Shown: piece by piece, positions 57,421 to 64,000 of the stretch | Numbering within the stretch: position 1 is the first letter of the stretch | Layout: each line of letters starts with the position of its first letter | Assembly: GCA_010093485.1 (NCBI GenBank) | Contig: MU001500.1 | Coordinates: forward strand, 1,529,478 to 1,593,477 | Reading direction: 5' to 3' | Origin: Karstenula rhodostoma CBS 690.94 | Lineage: Eukaryota > Ascomycota > Dothideomycetes > Pleosporales > Didymosphaeriaceae | Length of the DNA stretch: 64,000 nt | Position numbers and translations under genes: made by a program | Notes under the pieces: model-generated | Databases searched by the model: none | What the model was told of the DNA's origin: nothing | What the model saw: the letters and a program-made list of their open reading frames with translations, nothing else

Positions 57421-59997
57421 TCACTTTGACTGGAAGGCCGTCAAGGCCGTCATGACCTTTGTTTCCATCTCGAGAAACTCGCCTTCATCGGTGCTTTGAA
57501 TCGTGACTGCGCCACCAGCTCCAATGCGCCACGTCTCGGTGCTTTCGCGGGAGGCAAACTCCCCTTCTCGAACAGAAGTGGAGGGGCTCGAGCCTCTCGG
57601 GCTTGTGTTCGAAGGAGTACATCCAAGGTTGGAATATGGAGTAGAGTCGCCGCTGGTGTCGACGGCTCGGGCCATTCTCGTCGACGCTTCGGGTGTACTG
57701 GCATCGCGGAGCGCCGTGCGAATCACAACCGAGAAATCTCCTGCTCCGCCGACATCCAGATATCCTAGGACGCCAGAGTATATCCCGCGCGGACGTTGTT
57801 CGATGTCTCTTAGGATCTCGCAGGACCTCTTTTTGGGGGCGCCGGTCATGGAACCTGGTGGGAGCGAGGCTTTCAAGACGTCCAGTCCCGTCGGTCCTTC
57901 GTCTCGATCGGACTTCGGCAGTTGGCCTTCGATGACTGACACAAGCTGGTACACGTGCTCGTACTCTTCGACGGTCATCAGCTTGGGTACGCTGCAACGC
58001 TCGGCACCTATCACACCACTCAGATCATGGCGGATGAGGTCGACGATCATCAGATTCTCAGCTTGCTCCTTGGATGAATTGAGAATCTCATGTGCTGCCT
58101 CGCGCGTCATTGTGGGTGACTTCTTCACCGTGCCCTTGATCGGTCGGAACTGACAGTTCCCTTCGCGATCCCACTTGAGGAAACGTTCCGGGCTCGTACC
58201 AACTACTGTCGCATTGGAAAGCTGAAGGTAGGCGCCGTAGGGTGCAGGGTTCTTGCGTCGCAGCTTCTTGTACAGCGCCCATGCATTTAATCCCTTCCCG
58301 TCGATCTTGGGTACTTCAATCAGTGTCTCATCCGTCAAGCAGAGTTCGTAGGAATCGCCAGCAGCCAGTGAGTCTTGACACCTGAGAACCTTGTTGCGGT
58401 AGTGTTGTTCCTGAGGCGTGCGGATTTGCGAAAGGCTGAGCCTCTTTTCCATTTCGAGTCCTTGGCGGAGCTCCCTGATGTTGCCTCTCGCTGCCCTAGG
58501 TTCAGATGCAAACTCTCGCTGCTGGGTCAGGCTCCCAAGCATCTGCCCAACCTGTGCGATCCACGACGAGTCATTTGGCAGCAAGGATTGCACATATGTC
58601 TTGCCCGTAGCGTGGTCTACAACGACGCTACGATGTATGAAAGCAAAGTTGATATCTGGAATCGAGCTGTTGGCCACCGACTCGTGGGGCTCGACGCCTA
58701 TTGTTTCCAATCCAGCCTCGTACGAGATATAGCCCATGAGGCCACCCCAGAAGGGGCTATCATAGGGGAAGTCTTCGTTCTTCGAGTCGGAGTCGCGTTG
58801 TTGTCTTTGCTTGTTTGGATCATGAAGATCGAGGGCCTCTTGGAAGATTGGCCACGTCTGATCGATGGAGCGAAGCTGGACAGCTTGCTCGTTCTCGGAG
58901 CCGGTGCCGTAGCGTAAGGTGCGATCCCAGGATCTATATGTGATCTTCATCGTCTCTCCAGGCACTACGACGCCGAGCATACTGAATCGTCCCATGCTAT
59001 GGTTTTGTGAGTCGAGCAGGATGACTTCATCTCGGTCAAGACCAAGCGACTCTGCGAGTGCGATTGGACCTAGATGATTCGTCGAATGGCACGCCCATTG
59101 CAAGTTTGTGTTCTGGCTCCCGGTGCTTAACTGTATAGCCTTGGCTAGACTCGGAGCTGCAGAATTGTGTTGATCTCGCACCTTGTGTTTGATCCTGTCC
59201 CTTACCGTCACGGTAATGGCTGCACGAGATATGAATTTTAGTGCAGTGGTACGATCGTGAGCTACGACCCGGGATCGAGAGGCAAGCCACTCTTCAGCTT
59301 GGATCCACCATCGTCGCAACAATTCGATGCCCTCTTTCGAGGTGCAAATGGACTCGGGGTGGAACTGAACACCGCTGAAGGGTTTTTCCGTATGTCTTGC
59401 CGCCATCAAAATGATCCCGTTCGTCTTGTCTTCCATGTCCCAAGCCAGAGGTTGGATGTAGGGACATTGGCTGTTGGTCTGCCATTGCGGTTGTGCGGAG
59501 TCGCTGCTGTGGTCCTCCAAAACGGCATGTAGAGAGTGATACTGAGTGGCGCGTAGATTCGCGATATTCCGGAAGATGTCGGTCCGATTGTGAAAGATAT
59601 TCGATACGATGCCATGTCTTGCTTGCCTCAATCTTTGAATGCTGGCCCCATGTGCCAGACACAGTGACTGGAATCCAAGGCATATTCCAAAGACTGGAAG
59701 CAGGTCTTCTGATTTGAGGTTCCATAACTGGTTGATGAGGCCGACATCGATCGGGTTCGCGGGGTGCCCGGGCCCAGGTCCTACGACCACGGCATCGAAG
59801 GCTTTGAGGATTGTTGTGAGGTTTTCGGATGCGGTATTATCGTCAATCCGAACCGTCGTTACACTCACGCCCAGGCTTTGTTCAAGCAGGCCGACGATGC
59901 TGTTTGAGAACGAGTCATACGCATCCACATAAAGGATGTGGCGACGTTCTTTGGCGGCTGAATTCGCAGTTCCTAACGGTTTGGCACCTCCTAGCAT
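57421..59997 (-). CDS. ABZ1: Para-aminobenzoate (aminodeoxychorismate) synthase, PabA-PabB fusion
   Basis: A single exon encodes 858 residues from the preferred ATG at 59997 ('MLGGAKPLGTANSAAKERRHILYVDAYDSFSNS' style start). The frame is open to an ATG at 60183, but the extra 62 residues look non-conserved. The first third is a class I glutamine amidotransferase: 'VVVGPGPGHP', the nucleophile cysteine in 'FGICLGFQSL' (about residue 106) and 'GVQFHPESI'. The second part is the chorismate-binding domain: 'GDSYELCLTDET', 'GTSPERFLKW', 'FRPIKGTVKKS', 'LMIVDLIRHDLSG' and 'SLPPGSMTGAPKKRSCEIL'. It makes 4-amino-4-deoxychorismate from chorismate and glutamine, the first step to p-aminobenzoate and folate in the cytosol. 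An insertion rich in S, T and P near 57570-57700 interrupts the last domain before 'WRIGAGGAVTIQST' and is probably a disordered loop. Confidence 0.93.
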   Translation of the reverse strand: MLGGAKPLGTANSAAKERRHILYVDAYDSFSNSIVGLLEQSLGVSVTTVRIDDNTASENLTTILKAFDAVVVGPGPGHPANPIDVGLINQLWNLKSEDLLPVFGICLGFQSLCLAHGASIQRLRQARHGIVSNIFHNRTDIFRNIANLRATQYHSLHAVLEDHSSDSAQPQWQTNSQCPYIQPLAWDMEDKTNGIILMAARHTEKPFSGVQFHPESICTSKEGIELLRRWWIQAEEWLASRSRVVAHDRTTALKFISRAAITVTVRDRIKHKVRDQHNSAAPSLAKAIQLSTGSQNTNLQWACHSTNHLGPIALAESLGLDRDEVILLDSQNHSMGRFSMLGVVVPGETMKITYRSWDRTLRYGTGSENEQAVQLRSIDQTWPIFQEALDLHDPNKQRQQRDSDSKNEDFPYDSPFWGGLMGYISYEAGLETIGVEPHESVANSSIPDINFAFIHRSVVVDHATGKTYVQSLLPNDSSWIAQVGQMLGSLTQQREFASEPRAARGNIRELRQGLEMEKRLSLSQIRTPQEQHYRNKVLRCQDSLAAGDSYELCLTDETLIEVPKIDGKGLNAWALYKKLRRKNPAPYGAYLQLSNATVVGTSPERFLKWDREGNCQFRPIKGTVKKSPTMTREAAHEILNSSKEQAENLMIVDLIRHDLSGVIGAERCSVPKLMTVEEYEHVYQLVSVIEGQLPKSDRDEGPTGLDVLKASLPPGSMTGAPKKRSCEILRDIEQRPRGIYSGVLGYLDVGGAGDFSVVIRTALRDASTPEASTRMARAVDTSGDSTPYSNLGCTPSNTSPRGSSPSTSVREGEFASRESTETWRIGAGGAVTIQSTDEGEFLEMETKVMTALTAFQSK

Positions 59998-62466
59998 TAT
60001 TACTCCAAGTAGAGGACCGAGAGGGGGGTATCCAAGTAATTGTGGGTCTACAGAGACATAGAAGAAGTATTGTCGGAAGGGACAATATAAGCGGGGGAAA
60101 ATTTTTCTTAGCGGAGTGATCACGATTTTGATCAGACAGAGATGTTGTTGGTTACATCCCGCCCGCGTTTGCACAATCTTCACGATCTGGAAGACTAGCT
60201 GCTAATACAGCGAGCGGTTCTTAGGTTTAGGTCGGCGATTTCGCTTTCGGAAACCGAAGCTCGATGTAGCCAGAGAGCGCGAGCGAGCGCGCTTGCTAGG
60301 CGCTCTAGTAGTTATAAAGGCCGCAAGACCCAACCGGAACGAGTATCAAAGGTCACACTGCTCAGTAGGTCCTTTTGATGCCATCTGACCAGTCCCTTGC
60401 GGCTTGCAACGGTATCTGGGGTAGCTGCTTGTTGGGTGGGGGGTGACGGCGCTGTTGGCACAGGTGTCGACGGTAGCCAAGTCAAGCGCTAGTCCAGAGG
60501 CGGAAAGCACGATTCAGGTATCGTTTGAAAAGTATTGATATCTGCAATGGAATCACACCTCCTGCTTGAGGCTTTCTCACAGGACGAGGAGAACAGCTAT
60601 CTACGATGCCTGTCAGTCATGGCGCAATGCTCAGAATAGATTCACAGCTAACGAGCGCATGAACATGTCCGCCGTCAGCGTGCAACTCGGAAACAGTTCG
60701 CGGTTCAAATACGCAGAGTAGAGAAGATGCTGTGCAAGGATGCGATGTCCCTGCCGGCCCTGAAACCGGTCAGGTAGATGTCGTATGCATGTCCCAGTCG
60801 ATCACGGTGCATGTCGACTGTGTAGGTACTCGATGCTGGTGAGGTTATGGTTCTGTAGAAGAAAGATGCGTACACTAAGACGCGTTCGTATGCAGAGAAC
60901 GACGTACGAAGGTGCGAGCCGTCGGGATTGTGTTCGCAAGGCAAACCAGCGTTCCCGTCCCCGTCCGCGAAAGGCATGTCTCGCGCTTACATACATGAAC
61001 GCCCTCCGCAACATGGAGTTGGTGAGCTCCGTCGGCGACGCGGCGAACAAAGTCACGGGTCTGGAAGAGCAATCGGAGGCCAGCGGCGCACTCGACACGG
61101 CCACCTCGGTTGCCATGACCTGTCTGCAGCCCTGTCTGAAGCTTGAGCGGTAGCTCGTGCAACCCCTGGAGCATGCATGGCCGATTGAGTAAAGCCTCAG
61201 AAAAAGAGAAGTCCGTTGATGCAGGCGGGTCCGTTGCCGGCCTCAGACAACGTCTTGTGTCTTTCCCAGCTGGGACGGCACGGTGATTGTTGCTGGTTTT
61301 GGATTTCGTCGAATTCACACTGCACACACAGTACATAGCCATGGTTCCGCGGGTGCAGAGTCCAGACACCAGACACCAGACACCAGCAAAAAGTCAGTGT
61401 GTCTGTGTCTGTGTCTGTGTCTGTGTGTCTATTGGCTCTAGGCCGCTCTGGCGTCGCGAGACAGGCCACGGTGGAAAGACGTCGGGATATCCACCTGTCG
61501 CATGGCAAGGCGAGCTGGAAGCGGAAGACGAGGGTTTCGATAGCGCTCAAGCTGTCTGTTCTTGTGCAAAGGGCTTCACGACGGCGGGTACGGTTCGCGT
61601 CTGAAACACCACGGTGCAGCGCCCATCGGGCTAGCGGCATGCGGATACCCAAAAGATAAACTCCCTCCTGGAGAAGCCGACGTTAATATCTACTTTGGGA
61701 CCCTTCGCGTCTCACGGCTCGCCCAAAGCAGCGCCTTCTTACGTGCGGGGTTCTCTCCTGCAGTCTCGGGTGATGACGGCCGAGATGCTATTGTTGGCAC
61801 ATGGCAGTATACTGTGTACTGGCTGCGAGAAGAGACGAGAGACAGCAACCAACGAGTAATGGCTGCTGTTCGTGTGTGCGGCTCGGCAGGCCTGGAATAG
61901 GACGTGCCTGGGCCCTGGACCTCCGTACCTGCATAAACCAATGGCGCTATGCACTTCCAGGCGTTTCAGAGCGCTTCCGAAGCACTCGACCTCACTCGAC
62001 CTCACTCCACTCCACGCCCGGCCAACCGACCTGCGACGGACCTGCCATGGGCCCGCTTCTGACGCCTGTGGGTGGGCATGCGAGCGCGCGACAAGGCCAT
62101 GCCGCTGCCTGTCCCTGCCAGTCCGTGGCTGAGCACCACGCTCGATGCCCCAATCACCGACCATGCCTCTGACTCCGTTTCAAGCACCCGTTTCAAGCCC
62201 GTGCCTGTACGAGAACAATCGGTAGCTATATCTATGTCTGCTTGGTCCCACGACGTGCTTTCTTCTCCTCATCACAACATTCACTTTCCTGTTCGGTAAT
62301 TCATCAAGGGCGTGGGAAAGACAGAGTCCATTCGTTCTCTTTGTCTCTTCTTTCTTCCGTGTTTAATTCCAACAATCACTCTCCTTAACTGGTCTACACC
62401 ACCACCGCCTAGCAGTCTTGGCACTGTTGTCTTTCGCTTCTCCACTACCCTTTACATCACTTCATA
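59998..62466. other. Long intergenic region
   Basis: These 2.5 kb lie between the divergent starts of the PABA synthase and CFEM genes. A compound simple repeat lies at 61358-61432. The last 250 bases are C/T-rich with CAACA runs before the CFEM start, a typical strong fungal leader. Open frames up to 164 codons occur but have no recognisable motif. Confidence 0.5.
61358..61432. repeat. Compound microsatellite (CAGACAC)n and (TGTGTC)n
   Basis: Three copies of CCAGACA-type heptamer are followed closely by about five TGTGTC hexamers. The two repeats are near complements of each other and could form a hairpin. Confidence 0.7.
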
Positions 62467-64000
62467 ATGAGGACTTCTGTGGCTCTTCTCGTTTCCGGCC
62501 TTGCTGTCCAGCAAGTCGCCGCCCACTGGGACCGCCACGCCACCAACTACAACACCCCCGGCTACAACAACAACGAGTGTACCGACAAGCAGAAGGGCGG
62601 ATACGACTGGTCCGACCTGAACGACGGCGACAAGCCCGGCAAGTACGACGATTTTGATTTCGGATCCGACTGGTCGTGCTCATCCAAGAAGCACGGCAAG
62701 CGCGACCATGTCACCAAGCGCTCTTTCGGAGCCAAGGCCCTCACCAACAGCTGCGCTAAGGAGAAGCCTGCTTCCTTCAGCTGCGACCAGAAGAAGGACG
62801 GTTTCTCCGTGACCCACATCGACATCTCCGTTGACCACGATGCCGAACTTGACTTCCACTACAAGATGAAGGACGGCAGCACTTGCAAGCACCGCGCTAG
62901 CTGTAAGAAAGAAGGTACCACCGTACAGAACACCCAGTGTGGTGGTGCCCTGTCCGTTGACGTCTACCTCGGCCACAGCAGTGAAGACCGCGACAGCTGT
63001 GACATCGGCGTGCACCAGATCGGCTTTGATTGCGACAAGGGCGAGTCCTACACTCCCCCGCCTCCTTACACTCCCCCGGTCACCTCCGAGGCACCTCCTT
63101 CCACCTCCGAAGTCCCTGTTTCCAGCAGCTCTGAAGTCCCTCCGCCCCCGGAGACCACTGCTCCTCCTCAGACTTCCGACTCCCCGCCGCCGCCCCCAGA
63201 GTCCAGCAGCGAGGGCATCAGGACTCCTATCTGCGGTTACGGTTCGTGCAACAGCGGCTACTCCAACTCGACTGCTCCTCCTACGACACCAGAGACCCCT
63301 AGCACTGAGCTCCCGTCCAGCAGCACTGAAGTACCGACTTCATCGGCCCCAAGCGGCGAGTGCGGCGGATACGGCCAGCCTGCCTGCGAGACCAGCTCTG
63401 CCGTTGAGAGCACTCCCGTTTCCTCGGCTCCTGCTGAGAGCACCCCCGCTGAGAGCACTCCCGTTGAAAGCACTCCTGTAGAGAGCACCCCCGTTGAGTC
63501 TGCCCCAGCTTCATCGGCCCCAAGTAACGAGTGTGGTGGATACGGCCAGCCTGCCTGCGAGACCAGCTCTGCCGTCGAGAGCACTCCCGTTTCCTCGGCT
63601 CCTGCATCGGAGACTGCACCTGCGTCTGAGACTGCCCCGGCAACCTCCTACAACGGCAATGTCCCGTCTTCGCCCGTCTCATCCCAGCCCCCTACTGTCA
63701 CTCCTCCTCCCGGCGGCTACACTCCCCCCGAGTGCCTGCCCAAGTGCCTGAACACGTGGCTCAAGCTCAAGTCTGAGTGCAAGGACAACACCGACTCGGC
63801 CTGCTACTGCAAGATCCCCGACCTGACTGACAACGTCATCGACTGCGTCAAGGCCTACGGCACAGAGGAGGAAGTCAAGCAGGCCCTCTCCTTCTTCGTC
63901 GGTATCTGCGCGCCGCAGATCCCCGAGAACCCGCACATCATCGACAAGTGCAGCGACGTGCCGCTCGCGCCGCCCACCGCGCCCGTCACATCTGCGCCCG
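62467..64000 (+). CDS. CFEM-domain cell-surface protein, cut by right window edge
   Basis: The frame is open without introns from the ATG at 62467 past the end of the window (511 codons so far). A signal peptide ('MRTSVALLVSGLAVQQVAA') is followed by a cysteine-containing N-terminal domain (about residues 20-195) that ends before a proline/serine/threonine stalk. The stalk contains two copies of a block with 'ECGGYGQPACETSSAVEST' plus TPVES pentads. The CFEM domain lies at about residues 420-500, with eight cysteines in the expected spacing: 'CLPKC', 'SECKDNTDSACYCKIPDL', 'IDCVKAYG', 'GICA', 'DKC'. The aspartate before CYC, a haem ligand in known CFEM proteins, is present. Such proteins are secreted, usually GPI-anchored, and act in haem/iron uptake, adhesion or host interaction. 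The GPI signal would be beyond the window. The N-terminal domain is not one I recognise. Confidence 0.88.
   Translation, partial: MRTSVALLVSGLAVQQVAAHWDRHATNYNTPGYNNNECTDKQKGGYDWSDLNDGDKPGKYDDFDFGSDWSCSSKKHGKRDHVTKRSFGAKALTNSCAKEKPASFSCDQKKDGFSVTHIDISVDHDAELDFHYKMKDGSTCKHRASCKKEGTTVQNTQCGGALSVDVYLGHSSEDRDSCDIGVHQIGFDCDKGESYTPPPPYTPPVTSEAPPSTSEVPVSSSSEVPPPPETTAPPQTSDSPPPPPESSSEGIRTPICGYGSCNSGYSNSTAPPTTPETPSTELPSSSTEVPTSSAPSGECGGYGQPACETSSAVESTPVSSAPAESTPAESTPVESTPVESTPVESAPASSAPSNECGGYGQPACETSSAVESTPVSSAPASETAPASETAPATSYNGNVPSSPVSSQPPTVTPPPGGYTPPECLPKCLNTWLKLKSECKDNTDSACYCKIPDLTDNVIDCVKAYGTEEEVKQALSFFVGICAPQIPENPHIIDKCSDVPLAPPTAPVTSAP

Noticed and set aside
60875..61369. Minus-strand open frame of 164 codons
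   Set aside because: No motif; it crosses near the simple repeat and is not supported by splicing.

Overview
This window is nuclear DNA from a filamentous ascomycete. Genes carry short introns of about 45-105 bases with GT(AAGT)-AG ends and CTAAC/CTGAC-like branch sites. The genome is compact, of mixed GC, with genes on both strands. Fungal-restricted families are present: CFEM, HET, AIM21, F-box/2EXR, DUF7820-like, DUF7918-like and cyanide hydratase. Family content suggests Pezizomycotina, possibly Dothideomycetes; I cannot name a species. All gene models were built by hand from reading frames and splice signals, so boundaries may be off by a few bases.

Left part (1-36 kb) is mostly conserved housekeeping: the N-terminal and FAT parts of an ATR/Mec1 checkpoint kinase (minus strand, cut by the left edge before its kinase domain), COX16, HMG-CoA synthase (ERG13), a DUF7820-like membrane protein, an F-box protein, AIM21, TVP18, the TAD2 tRNA deaminase subunit, a 2EXR-like protein, a DUF7918-like protein, a HAD hydrolase, DPM1 and a BTB protein. 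Between 28.3 and 29.2 kb lies a tandem pair of tRNA-like RNA polymerase III units (upstream TATA box, A box, B box, T-run terminator). Their cloverleaf arms covary between copies, but the anticodon loop is replaced by a 156-161 base insert. This is the most unusual element here.

Right part (37-64 kb) is more accessory: a HET-domain gene, a 130-bp tandem repeat, an HSL-type esterase, a small conserved protein of unknown function, an alkyltransferase-like DNA repair protein, BUD13, a decayed GMC oxidoreductase, a Baeyer-Villiger monooxygenase with one in-frame stop codon, a protein with a weak MACPF-like motif, a small ORF broken by one stop, a second HSL esterase, cyanide hydratase, a fused PabA-PabB aminodeoxychorismate synthase, and a CFEM surface protein running off the right edge.

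Functional links are limited. A monooxygenase, an oxidase relic, two esterases and a cyanide hydratase within about 17 kb suggest a catabolic/detoxification neighbourhood in which several members have decayed. Divergent gene pairs (ATR/COX16, TVP18/TAD2, HAD/DPM1, ATL/BUD13) share short promoter regions.
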